This document shows positions 35,797 through 43,543 of a stretch of 56,640 bases of DNA, one piece after another. The DNA lies in NCBI GenBank assembly GCA_025465355.1, contig JAODNN010000113.1:1-56640 (forward strand), in the 5' to 3' direction. Numbering within the stretch: the stretch's first letter is position 1; every line of letters starts with the position of its first letter. The notes under the pieces are model-generated. The model made no database searches and was not told the DNA's origin. It was given only the letters and a program-made list of their open reading frames with translations. Both the position numbers and the translations under genes were made by a program. Source of the stretch: Blastococcus sp. (lineage in GTDB: Bacteria > Actinomycetota > Actinomycetes > Mycobacteriales > Geodermatophilaceae).

Positions 35797-36267
35797 TCAC
35801 CCGGCCAGCTGTGCCCGCAGCGCCGCGACGACCATCCGGTGGTCGTCCAGCTGGGGCAGGCCCGAGACCACGACGACCCCGATCGGGCCCACCGACCGCA
35901 CCAGGATCGGGAAGCCGCCACCGTGGGCGGCGTACCGGTCCGGGTCGAGGCCGAAGTCCGCCTCGAACGTGGTGCCCCGTTCGATGCTCGACTGCCGCAT
36001 GTACAGGGTGCTGTGGCCGAACCGGTCGACCACCCGCCTCTTGCGCTGGATCCACGCGTCGTTGTCCGGGGTGGCCCCGGGTAGTGCCGCGTGGAACAGC
36101 TGGTGGTGGTTCCGGCTGATGTCGATCGCGATCGGTGCGGACTCCCGTCGGCCGGCCTCGACGAGGGCGGTCCCGAGCGCCCAGGCGTGATCGTTGGTGA
36201 AGCCGGCGAACTGCAGCTCGGCCTCCTCGGCGGCGAGCTCGGCCAGGGAGGGTGGGGTGTCGGCCAT
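35797..36267 (-). CDS. UPF0303/DUF336-type (heme-degrading domain) protein
   Basis: This 156-aa protein resembles the UPF0303 branch of the HbpS/DUF336 fold: IAIDISRNHHQLFHAALPGATPDND, WIQRKRRVVDRFGHST, and HGGGFPILVRSVGPIGVV. The first segment is given only by its key residues around 46-70. Related proteins bind heme or small cofactors or act as accessory subunits; the role of this branch is unsettled. It sits between an IclR regulator and the GH15 gene on the same strand, 13 bases before the latter. Confidence 0.78.
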   Translation of the reverse strand: MADTPPSLAELAAEEAELQFAGFTNDHAWALGTALVEAGRRESAPIAIDISRNHHQLFHAALPGATPDNDAWIQRKRRVVDRFGHSTLYMRQSSIERGTTFEADFGLDPDRYAAHGGGFPILVRSVGPIGVVVVSGLPQLDDHRMVVAALRAQLAG

Positions 36268-36276
36268 GGCGTAGTC

Positions 36277-37041
36277 CTACCGCGGCCCGGCCGTCCGCAC
36301 CGGCCAGCCCGGCGCGCCCAGTTCTCGCGAGATGGCCCGGGCGGCCTCCCGGACCGTGTCCTGCGCGGCCTGGTCGACGGGCCAGGCGGCGGAGGGGACC
36401 ACGATGCCGATCGCGCCCACCACGCCCGCGGTCGCGTCGAAGACCGGCGCGGCGACGCCGCACTCGCCCAGGAGCGCTTCCTCCTCCTCGAGCGCGAGAC
36501 CGGAGCCGCGCACGGACCCGAGCTGGGACGCCAGCGCCTTCGGCGACGTGACGGTCTCTCCGGTCATGCTGCGCAGCGTTCCCCGGGCCGCGGGCTGCTC
36601 GGCCTCGCCGCTGAAGGCCAGGATCGCCTTGCCGAGGGAACTCGCGTGTGCGGGGATGACGATGCCGACCTCGGGCATCTGCCGGCTTCCGTCCGGGCGT
36701 GGTTCGTGGTGGATGATCACGACGTCGTCGAGCAGCAGGACGGCCGTCCGTACCGCGAAGCCGGTGCGCCGGGCGACGTCCTCGGCCCACGGGATCGCCC
36801 GGGACCGCAGCTCGGTCGTGTCCAGGTAGACGTTCCCCAGCCGCAGCACGGCGGGCCCCAGCTGGTACCGCGTCGAGCCGCGCTCCTGGACCACCAGGCC
36901 GTGGGCCACCAGCGTCCGGACGAGCCCGTGCACGGTCGACGGCGGGAGCTCCAGCCGGGTCGCGAGCTCGGACAGCGCCATCCGGCGGGACCCCTGCAAT
37001 GCGGTCAACACGCGGATCGCCCGGTCGACGGACTGGATCAC
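36277..37041 (-). CDS. IclR-family regulator, divergent from dhaKLM
   Basis: This 254-aa protein has a winged helix (ALSELATRLELPPSTVHGLV) and an effector domain (VIIHHEPRPDGSRQ, then IPAHASSLGKAILAF and GAIGIVVPSAAWP). The GTG start at 37041 follows AAGGAG; a longer frame would run into the dha control region. It is transcribed away from the dihydroxyacetone kinase operon, and a strong palindrome in the shared gap is its probable target. It probably represses dhaK in the absence of a triose-related effector. Confidence 0.88.
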   Translation of the reverse strand: MIQSVDRAIRVLTALQGSRRMALSELATRLELPPSTVHGLVRTLVAHGLVVQERGSTRYQLGPAVLRLGNVYLDTTELRSRAIPWAEDVARRTGFAVRTAVLLLDDVVIIHHEPRPDGSRQMPEVGIVIPAHASSLGKAILAFSGEAEQPAARGTLRSMTGETVTSPKALASQLGSVRGSGLALEEEEALLGECGVAAPVFDATAGVVGAIGIVVPSAAWPVDQAAQDTVREAARAISRELGAPGWPVRTAGPR

Positions 37042-37115
37042 CGACGTTCTCCTTCCCCCGTTTGCACCCGGCCCGGAACGCCGGCCGGCGCGGCTGCGGA
37101 TCGCGTCCGGAGTGC

Positions 37116-37144
37116 TTGTCCCGGGTGAACCCAGGATGTAATCT
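37116..37144 (+). promoter_or_regulatory. Probable dhaK promoter
   Basis: TTGTCC (37116-37121) and TAATCT (37139-37144) are separated by 17 bases, close to an actinobacterial housekeeping sigma promoter. Transcription would start near 37151, about 70 bases before the dhaK ATG, and at the edge of the operator palindrome. Confidence 0.6.
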
Positions 37145-37152
37145 ACGTCACA

Positions 37153-37171
37153 CATTCGACATTGTCGAATG
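37153..37171. promoter_or_regulatory. Palindromic IclR-type operator for dha
   Basis: CATTCGAC and GTCGAATG form a perfect 8-base inverted repeat around ATT. It begins nine bases after the -10 element, so a bound protein would block transcription start. The adjacent divergent IclR gene supplies the likely binding protein. It is the most AT-rich stretch of the gap. Confidence 0.68.
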
Positions 37172-37219
37172 GTATTCGTGACGTGGGAAGTCCCCGCCAT
37201 CCTGGAAGGAACGGCCGTC

Positions 37220-38221
37220 ATGAAGAAGCTCATCAACGCCGCGGAGGACGTCGTCACCGAGGCGCTGCAGGGGATCGAGGCCGCGCACCCCGATCTCCGG
37301 GTCGACCTCGTCAACAAGATCGTCTACCGCGGTGACCTCCCACGCTCGGGCAAGGTCGGCGTCATCTCCGGGGGCGGATCCGGGCACGAGCCGATGCACG
37401 GCGGGTTCGTCGGGCTCGGCATGCTCGACGCCGCCTGCGCCGGGGAGGTGTTCACCTCGCCGGTGCCCGACCAGATGCTCGCCGCCACCAAGCTGGTCGA
37501 CGGCGGTGCCGGCGTGCTGCACGTGGTGAAGAACTACACCGGCGACGTCATGAACTTCGAGATGGGCGCCGAGCTCGCGGCGGCCGAGACCGGTGCCCGG
37601 GTCGTCGCGGTGGTCACCGACGACGACGTCGCCGTGCAGGACAGCACCTGGACGGCGGGCCGGCGCGGTGTCGGGGTCACGGTGCTGCTCGAGAAGATCG
37701 CCGGTGCCGCCGCCGAGCAGGGCCGCTCGCTCGACGAGGTCGCCGACGTCGCGCGCACGGTCAACGCCAACGGCCGCAGCATGGGCCTCGCGCTGACCAG
37801 CTGCACCGTGCCGGCGGTGGGCCATCCGACGTTCGACCTCGGTGAGGACGAGATGGAGCTCGGGGTCGGCATCCACGGCGAGCCCGGTCGCGAGCGCATC
37901 CCGCTGGCGCCCGCACGGGACATCGCCGCCCTACTGCTCGAGCCGATCCTCGCCGACCTGCCCTTCCGGGCGGGGGACGACGTCCTCTGTTTCGTCAACG
38001 GGCTCGGCGGTACACCGCTGCTCGAGCTGTACATCATGTTCAACGAGGTGAGCAAGATCCTTTCCGGCCACGGGGTGCGGATCGCCCGGTCGCTGGTCGG
38101 CAACTACATCACCTCCCTGGACATGGCCGGGACGTCGGTCACGCTGCTCCGGATGGACGACGACCTGCTGTCGCTCTGGGATGCCCCGGTCAAGACGCCG
38201 GCGCTGCGCTGGGGGATCTGA
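37220..38221 (+). CDS. dhaK: Dihydroxyacetone kinase subunit DhaK
   Basis: This 333-aa subunit binds dihydroxyacetone covalently through a histidine, His219 in GVGIHGEPG, and takes a phosphoryl group from DhaL-ADP. The N-terminal half shows [18 protein letters not shown] and [14 protein letters not shown]. The ATG at 37220 follows GGAAGGAA; a longer frame to 37169 would include the operator and is unlikely. First gene of a PTS-type dhaKLM operon making dihydroxyacetone phosphate. Confidence 0.93.
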   Translation: MKKLINAAEDVVTEALQGIEAAHPDLRVDLVNKIVYRGDLPRSGKVGVISGGGSGHEPMHGGFVGLGMLDAACAGEVFTSPVPDQMLAATKLVDGGAGVLHVVKNYTGDVMNFEMGAELAAAETGARVVAVVTDDDVAVQDSTWTAGRRGVGVTVLLEKIAGAAAEQGRSLDEVADVARTVNANGRSMGLALTSCTVPAVGHPTFDLGEDEMELGVGIHGEPGRERIPLAPARDIAALLLEPILADLPFRAGDDVLCFVNGLGGTPLLELYIMFNEVSKILSGHGVRIARSLVGNYITSLDMAGTSVTLLRMDDDLLSLWDAPVKTPALRWGI

Positions 38222-38223
38222 GC

Positions 38224-38916
38224 ATGACCAACGGCGCCACGGTGGAGGACCTCCGGGAGTGGGTGCGCGCCTTCGCCCGACGGATCGAGAGCAACAAGGA
38301 CCTGCTGACCGAGCTCGATGCGGCCATCGGCGACGCCGACCACGGCGCCAACATGCACCGCGGGCTCACCGCCGTGGTGGCCGCCCTCGGGGATCCCGGC
38401 CTGGACACCCCCGCCGCGGTGGTCAAGAAGGTCGGCATGACGTTGGTGTCGACGGTCGGCGGGGCCAGCGGCCCGCTCTACGGCACGTTCTTCCTGCGGA
38501 TGGGAGGCGCCCTCGGCGACGCCCAGCCGGTGCCCCCCGAGACCCTCGCGGCGGCACTTCGGGCGGGCCTCGACGGCGTCGTGGCGCGGGGAAAGGCAGA
38601 GGCCGGCGACAAGACCATGTACGACGCGCTCGCGCCGGCACTCGACGCCCTCGATGAGGCCCTGGCCGCCGGCGAGCCCTGGCCGGCGGCCGTGCGGGCG
38701 GCGGCGGCCGCCGCCGAGGCGGGCCGCGACGCGACGACGCCGATGACCGCGCGGAAGGGACGGGCCAGTTACCTCGGCGAGCGCAGCGTCGGGCACCAGG
38801 ATCCCGGTGCGGCGAGCACGGCCCTCCTGATCGCGTCGGCCGTGGACGCACTCGGCGCAGACCGGGAGCGGTCCACGACGACGGCGGGGGCGGCCGGGGA
38901 CGACAGCGCTCCATGA
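38224..38916 (+). CDS. dhaL: Dihydroxyacetone kinase subunit DhaL (ADP-binding)
   Basis: This 230-aa subunit holds the bound ADP that shuttles phosphate between DhaM and DhaK. The Mg-ADP aspartates are in AAIGDADHGANMHRG, followed by GGASGPLYGTFF and KGRASYLGERSVGHQDPGA (key residues near the C-terminal third). It begins two bases after dhaK and overlaps dhaM by four. The C-terminal 25 residues are longer than in the E. coli protein and low in complexity. Confidence 0.93.
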   Translation: MTNGATVEDLREWVRAFARRIESNKDLLTELDAAIGDADHGANMHRGLTAVVAALGDPGLDTPAAVVKKVGMTLVSTVGGASGPLYGTFFLRMGGALGDAQPVPPETLAAALRAGLDGVVARGKAEAGDKTMYDALAPALDALDEALAAGEPWPAAVRAAAAAAEAGRDATTPMTARKGRASYLGERSVGHQDPGAASTALLIASAVDALGADRERSTTTAGAAGDDSAP

Positions 38917-39722
38917 CGGCGCCACCCGGTGGGGAAGAGCCCGGCGTCGGGATCGTCGTCGTCTCGCACAGCCGGGCACTGGCGGACGCGGCGGTCGCGC
39001 TGGCGGCGGAGATGCTGCACGGGCGGGAGCCACGGATCGCGGTCGCGGCCGGTATCGACGCCACCGCGTTCGGCACCGACGCCGTGCAGATCAAGGCGGC
39101 GATCGAGCGGGTGGACAGCGAGGCGGGTGTCGTCGTCCTCATGGACATGGGGAGTGCGGTGATGAGTGCCGAGCTCGCGCTCGACCTGCTGGAGGGCCCC
39201 GTCAGGAACCGGGTGCTCCTCTCGCCCGCGCCGCTGGTCGAGGGGCTGGTCGTCGCGGCGGTCGCCGCCGCGGGCGGTGCCGCACGGACGGAGGTCGCCG
39301 CCCAGGCCGACGCCGCCCTCCTCGGGAAGTCGGCTCACCTGGCGGCCGACGCACCTCCGGCCGACGCACCTCCGGCTGACGCGCCTCCGGCCGACGCCGC
39401 CGTCGACGGCGGCCCGTCGGTCGTCGGCACGTTCACGGTGGAGAACACCCAGGGCCTGCACGCGCGCCCGGCGGCAAGGCTGGTGGCCGAGGTGGGGAGC
39501 CTCGACGCGACGGTCACCCTGCGGAACCTCACGACCGGGAAGGGGCCGGTGCCGGCCGGGAACCTCCTGCGGGTGGCCACCCTCGCGGCGTCGCAGGGCC
39601 ACGTGATGGAGGTCGCCGTGTCCGGGCGGCAGGCGCAGGCCGCGCTCGACCACCTGCTGGCGCTCGCCCGGCGTCGGTTCGACGAGGAGCCGTCCACTCC
39701 CGGGCCGACCGACTCCCGCTGA
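38913..39722 (+). CDS. dhaM: Phosphotransferase subunit DhaM with HPr domain
   Basis: This 269-aa protein has an N-terminal EIIA-mannose-like domain with the phosphorylated His19 in VVVSHSRALAD and VVLMDMGSAVMSAELALD. An Ala/Pro-rich linker made of 15-base repeats leads to an HPr-like domain with His183 in GLHARPAARLV. The phosphate would come from EI and pass HPr to EIIA to DhaL. The separate EI is not in this window; the E. coli protein also carries an EI-like part, absent here. Confidence 0.92.
   Translation: MTAPPGGEEPGVGIVVVSHSRALADAAVALAAEMLHGREPRIAVAAGIDATAFGTDAVQIKAAIERVDSEAGVVVLMDMGSAVMSAELALDLLEGPVRNRVLLSPAPLVEGLVVAAVAAAGGAARTEVAAQADAALLGKSAHLAADAPPADAPPADAPPADAAVDGGPSVVGTFTVENTQGLHARPAARLVAEVGSLDATVTLRNLTTGKGPVPAGNLLRVATLAASQGHVMEVAVSGRQAQAALDHLLALARRRFDEEPSTPGPTDSR
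39345..39404 (+). repeat. 15-base tandem repeat in the DhaM linker
   Basis: Three near-identical 15-base units (GCCGACGCACCTCCG type) and a degenerate fourth encode ADAPP repeats joining the EIIA and HPr domains of DhaM. The unit keeps the frame, so linker length can change by slippage without loss of function. Confidence 0.85.
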
Positions 39723-39766
39723 CGCCCTGATTCCCGCTGACGCCGGGCCAGCGGGAGTCAGGCGTC
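39721..39766. terminator. Two-way hairpin between dhaM and the RNase J gene
   Basis: GACGC plus CTGATTCCCGCTG (39721-39739, one bulged C) pairs with CAGCGGGAGTCAG plus GCGTC (39749-39766), with a single G-T wobble and a 9-base loop. The arms contain or touch the stop codons of the two convergent genes. The first arm is also a near-direct repeat of the bases just before it, so the hairpin may have grown by local duplication. Confidence 0.7.
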
Positions 39767-41443
39767 GACGACGACGGGGATGACCATCGGGCTGCGCCGG
39801 TAGGCCTTGTGCGCCCAGGTGCCGACGGCCCGCTGGATCAGCTGCTCGAGCTGGAGCGCGGTGCCGACACCTTCCTCTGCAGCCCGGGCGAGGGCCTGCT
39901 CGATCAGCGGGACGACGGCGTCGAAGGTCGTCTCGTCGTGTACGAAGCCGCGGGCCAGGAAGTCCGGTGGCTCGACGAGCTTGCCGGTGTCGGCGTCGAC
40001 GATCGCCACGACGGTGATGACGCCCTCCTCGGCCAGCGTGCGCCGATCCTTCAGGGAGGCCTCGGTGACTCCACCGACCGTCATGCCGTCGACGAAGACG
40101 TTGCCGGCGGGCACCTTGCCGGTGATCGACACCCGGCCGCCGACCAGGTCGACCACGACGCCATCTTCGGCGACGACGACGCCCTTCGGGTGGACGCCGG
40201 TCTTGATCGCGAGGTCGGCGTTGGACCGCAGGTGCCGCCACTCGCCGTGCACCGGCATGACGTTGCGCGGCTTGACGATGTTGTAGCAGTAGACGAGCTC
40301 GCCGGCGCTGGCGTGCCCGGAGACGTGCACCTTGGCGTTCCCCTTGTGCACCACGTTGGCGCCCCAGCGGGTCAGCTCGTTGATGATCCGGTAGATCGCG
40401 TTCTCGTTGCCGGGGATCAGCGAGCTGGCCAGCAGGACCGTGTCGCCCTCCTCGATCCGGATGACGTGGTCGCGGTTGGCCATGCGGGCCAGGGCGGCCA
40501 TCGGCTCACCCTGGGAGCCGGTACAGATGACCGCCACCTTGTTCGCGGGCAGGTTCTCCAGCACCTTCAGGTCGACGACCAGGCCCTTGGGGATGTTGAG
40601 GTACCCCAGGTCGCGGGCGATGCCCATGTTCCGCACCATCGACCGGCCCACGAAGGCGACCTTGCGGCCGTGGTGGTGGGCGGCGTCGAGGACCTGCTGG
40701 ATGCGGTGCACGTGGCTGGCGAAGCTGGACACGATCACCCGCTTGGGCGCCGTCCGGAACACCTGGTCGATCGCCGGGGTCAGCTCCTCCTCGGACAGGG
40801 TGAAGCCGGGCACCTCGGCGTTGGTCGAGTCGGTGAGGAAGAGGTCGACCCCCTCCTCGCCGAGCCGCGCGAAGCCGCGCAGGTCGGTGATCCGCCGGTC
40901 CAGCGGGAACTGGTCCATCTTGAAGTCGCCCGTGTGCAGCACGAGGCCGGCGGCGGTGCGGATCGCGACGGCGAGCGCGTCGGGGATCGAGTGGTTGACC
41001 GCGAGGAACTCGAGGTCGAACGGCCCGAGCGTGAGTTCGTCGCCCTCGGCCACCTGGCGGGTGACCGGCTTGATCTTGTGCTCCTTGAGCTTGGCGTCGA
41101 TGAACGCCAGCGTCAGCTTGGAGCCGATCAGCGGGATGTCCCGCCGTTCCTGCAGCAGGTAGGGCACGCCACCGATGTGGTCCTCGTGGCCGTGGGTCAG
41201 CACGATCGCCACGACGTCGTCCATCCGGTCCCGGATCGAGGTGAAGTCGGGGAGGATGACGTCGACACCGGGCTGGTGCTCCTCGGGGAACAGCACGCCG
41301 CAGTCGACGATCAGCAGCTTGCCGGCGTGCTCGAAGACCGTCATGTTGCGGCCGATCTCGCCGAGGCCCCCGAGCGCGGTCACGCGCAAACCGTCGGCGG
41401 CCAGAGCCGGAGGGTTCCGGAGTTCAGGATGGGCGTGGCTCAT
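39758..41443 (-). CDS. rnj: Ribonuclease J
   Basis: This 561-aa metallo-beta-lactamase/beta-CASP nuclease acts as an endo- and 5'-3' exonuclease in RNA turnover. Zinc ligands lie in LTHGHEDHIGG (His84, His86, Asp88, His89), with ALGGLGEIGRN at the start, LHTGDFKMDQFP, FASHVHRIQQ and HVSGHASAGEL of the beta-CASP region. In many actinobacteria it is beside dapA; here it is beside dha genes. Its stop is inside the shared terminator hairpin. Confidence 0.94.
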   Translation of the reverse strand: MSHAHPELRNPPALAADGLRVTALGGLGEIGRNMTVFEHAGKLLIVDCGVLFPEEHQPGVDVILPDFTSIRDRMDDVVAIVLTHGHEDHIGGVPYLLQERRDIPLIGSKLTLAFIDAKLKEHKIKPVTRQVAEGDELTLGPFDLEFLAVNHSIPDALAVAIRTAAGLVLHTGDFKMDQFPLDRRITDLRGFARLGEEGVDLFLTDSTNAEVPGFTLSEEELTPAIDQVFRTAPKRVIVSSFASHVHRIQQVLDAAHHHGRKVAFVGRSMVRNMGIARDLGYLNIPKGLVVDLKVLENLPANKVAVICTGSQGEPMAALARMANRDHVIRIEEGDTVLLASSLIPGNENAIYRIINELTRWGANVVHKGNAKVHVSGHASAGELVYCYNIVKPRNVMPVHGEWRHLRSNADLAIKTGVHPKGVVVAEDGVVVDLVGGRVSITGKVPAGNVFVDGMTVGGVTEASLKDRRTLAEEGVITVVAIVDADTGKLVEPPDFLARGFVHDETTFDAVVPLIEQALARAAEEGVGTALQLEQLIQRAVGTWAHKAYRRSPMVIPVVVDA

Positions 41444-41545
41444 GCCGGTAAAACTACGGCGCGCCTCCGACCTCCCCTGACAGGCGGTTCGCCGGGGGGC
41501 GCCGTGCCCCGATCGGCTCCGATCCGAGTGGGGTCCCTCCGTTGC

Positions 41546-41551
41546 TACTGT
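41546..41551 (+). promoter_or_regulatory. Possible -10 element of a leaderless racemase transcript
   Basis: TACTGT fits the actinobacterial TANNNT -10 pattern and ends seven bases before the GTG at 41558, the spacing expected if transcription starts at the start codon. No ribosome site is visible and no good -35 is seen. Weak evidence. Confidence 0.35.
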
Positions 41552-41557
41552 GCGCCG

Positions 41558-42724
41558 GTGCAGCCGCCCTCGGGCCCCTTGACCGGGATCCGCATCGTCG
41601 AGCTGAGCGGCCTCGGCCCGGGCCCCTACGCGGGCATGCTGCTGGCCGAGCTGGGTGCCGACGTCCTCCGCGTGGACCGTCCCGGCGGCGGGTCGCTGGT
41701 GGTGCGGCCCGAGAACGACGTGCTGAACCGGAGCCGGCCGTGCGCCGCCGTCGACCTGAAGTCGCCCGGGGGGCGTGCGGTCCTCCTACGGCTGGTCGAG
41801 AGCGCCGACGTCCTCATCGAGGGGTTGCGGCCGGGCGTCACCGAGCGGCTGGGCATCGGCCCGGACGAGTGCCTCGCCCGGAATCCGCGGCTGGTCTACG
41901 CCCGGATGACCGGGTGGGGCCAGCAGGGCCCGCTCGCTCCCCGAGCCGGGCACGACATCAACTACCTCGGCCTGACCGGCGCCCTGCACGCCATCGGGAC
42001 GGCGGAGAAGCCGGTCGTCCCGCTCAACATCGGCGCCGACTTCGGTGGCGGGGCGATGTTCCTGGTGGTGGGGATCCTCGCGGCGCTGCTCGAACGCGCG
42101 ACCAGCGGGCACGGGCAGGTCGTGGACGCGGCCATGGTCGACGGCGCCAGCTCGCTGGCCACCATGATCTACGGGCTGCTCGGCGCCGGCCTGTGGCAGG
42201 ACCGCCGCGCGTCGAACCTGCTCGACGGCGGCGCCCCGTTCTACGACACGTACCCCTGCGCCGACGGGCGGCACGTCGCCGTCGGGGCGCTGGAGCCGCA
42301 GTTCTACGCGGCGCTGCTCGAGGGCCTGGGCCTCACCGGCGAGCTTCCCGGCCGCCAGCACGACGTCGAGCACTGGCCGGAGCACCGGCGCCGGATCGCG
42401 GAGGTGCTGGCCACCCGTACCCGCGACGAGTGGACGGCGGTCTTCGAGGGCAGCGACGCCTGCCTCACCCCGGTGCTGGGGCTCACCGAGGCACCCGCGC
42501 ACCCGCACCTGGCCGCCCGCGGCACCTTCGTCGAACAGGACGGCCGGATGCAGCCGGGGCCCGCACCGCGGTTCTCGCGGACGCCCGGGGCCGTGCGCGG
42601 CCGGCCGCGGCTGCCGGGCCAGGACACCCTCGCTGCGCTGGGGGAGTGGGGCTTCTCGGCCGAGGAGCTCGAGCGGCTGCGGCAGGCGGGCGCCATCGCC
42701 CAGACAGAAGAGGAGACCCGGTGA
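41558..42724 (+). CDS. Alpha-methylacyl-CoA racemase (CaiB/BaiF family III CoA-transferase)
   Basis: This 388-aa protein begins GIRIVELSGLGPGPYAGMLLAEL and has GHDINYLGLTGALHAIG, the catalytic His/Asp region of AMACR-type racemases, and DTYPCADGRHVAVGALEPQF (C-terminal half, residues near 230). It would interconvert R and S 2-methylacyl-CoA in branched fatty acid or sterol side-chain breakdown. GTG at 41558 is the likely start; another in-frame GTG lies at 41528. It overlaps the enoyl-CoA hydratase gene by four bases. Confidence 0.88.
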   Translation: MQPPSGPLTGIRIVELSGLGPGPYAGMLLAELGADVLRVDRPGGGSLVVRPENDVLNRSRPCAAVDLKSPGGRAVLLRLVESADVLIEGLRPGVTERLGIGPDECLARNPRLVYARMTGWGQQGPLAPRAGHDINYLGLTGALHAIGTAEKPVVPLNIGADFGGGAMFLVVGILAALLERATSGHGQVVDAAMVDGASSLATMIYGLLGAGLWQDRRASNLLDGGAPFYDTYPCADGRHVAVGALEPQFYAALLEGLGLTGELPGRQHDVEHWPEHRRRIAEVLATRTRDEWTAVFEGSDACLTPVLGLTEAPAHPHLAARGTFVEQDGRMQPGPAPRFSRTPGAVRGRPRLPGQDTLAALGEWGFSAEELERLRQAGAIAQTEEETR

Positions 42725-43485
42725 CGGACGAGGTGCTGGTCGAGCGGCGCGAGGGCATCCAGGTCATCACGATCAACAGGCCCGACGCGAAGAACGCGCT
42801 CAACCTGGCGGTGGCGCAGGCGATCGCGGCTGCCGTCGACGAGCTCGACCACTCCGACGACCTCCGGGTCGGCGTGCTGACCGGAGCCGGTGGCACCTTC
42901 TCGGCCGGGATGGACCTCAAGGCGTTCCTCCGCGGCGAGAGCCCGGCGATCGACGGCCGGGGCCTGTGCGGGATCACGCAGACGCCCCCGCGCAAGCCGC
43001 TGATCGCTGCGGTGGAGGGGTGGGCGCTCGCGGGAGGCTTCGAGCTGCTGCTCGCCTGCGACCTCGTCGTCGCCGCGGAGACCGCCCGGTTCGGCGTCCC
43101 CGAGGTCAAGCGTTCGCTGGTCGCGGCCGCCGGCGCAGCCCTGCAGCTGCCGCGGCGGGTGCCGTTCGCCGTCGCGATGGAGCTGCTGCTCACCGGTGAT
43201 CCGCTGACGGCGCCGCGCGCGGCCCAGATCGGCCTGATCAACCGGGTGACGGCCGAGGGTGCGGCGCTGGACGGCGCGCTCGAGCTCGCCGCGACGATCG
43301 CCCGGAACGGCCCGTTGGCGGTGGCGGCCACGAAGGCGATCGCACGCAACAGCACCGACTGGTCCTTCGCGGAGGGCTGGGAGCGGCAGGCCGAGCTGAT
43401 CGGCCCGGTGTTCGCCAGCGAGGACGCTCGGGAAGGGGCGACAGCCTTCGCGGAGAAGCGTGCCCCCGTGTGGGAGGGCCGCTGA
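42721..43485 (+). CDS. Enoyl-CoA hydratase/isomerase (crotonase family)
   Basis: This 254-aa crotonase has the oxyanion-hole segments GTFSAGMDLKAF and EGWALAGGFELLLACDLVVA. The usual second catalytic glutamate region reads GVPEVKRSLVAAAG, as in many hydratases of unknown substrate. The GTG start overlaps the racemase stop (GTGA). With the racemase before it and the thiolase after it, it looks like part of a beta-oxidation set. The exact acyl-CoA is unknown. Confidence 0.88.
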   Translation: MTDEVLVERREGIQVITINRPDAKNALNLAVAQAIAAAVDELDHSDDLRVGVLTGAGGTFSAGMDLKAFLRGESPAIDGRGLCGITQTPPRKPLIAAVEGWALAGGFELLLACDLVVAAETARFGVPEVKRSLVAAAGAALQLPRRVPFAVAMELLLTGDPLTAPRAAQIGLINRVTAEGAALDGALELAATIARNGPLAVAATKAIARNSTDWSFAEGWERQAELIGPVFASEDAREGATAFAEKRAPVWEGR

Positions 43486-43543
43486 GCACTCTGTCCACGC
43501 TCGCGTGGCATGGTGGCGGGCAGGCATCGGGAAGGGGCGGGAC

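Noticed and set aside
39345-39404. CRISPR-like repeats
   Set aside because: Units are 15 bases with no spacers and are in frame inside dhaM, so it is a protein linker minisatellite.
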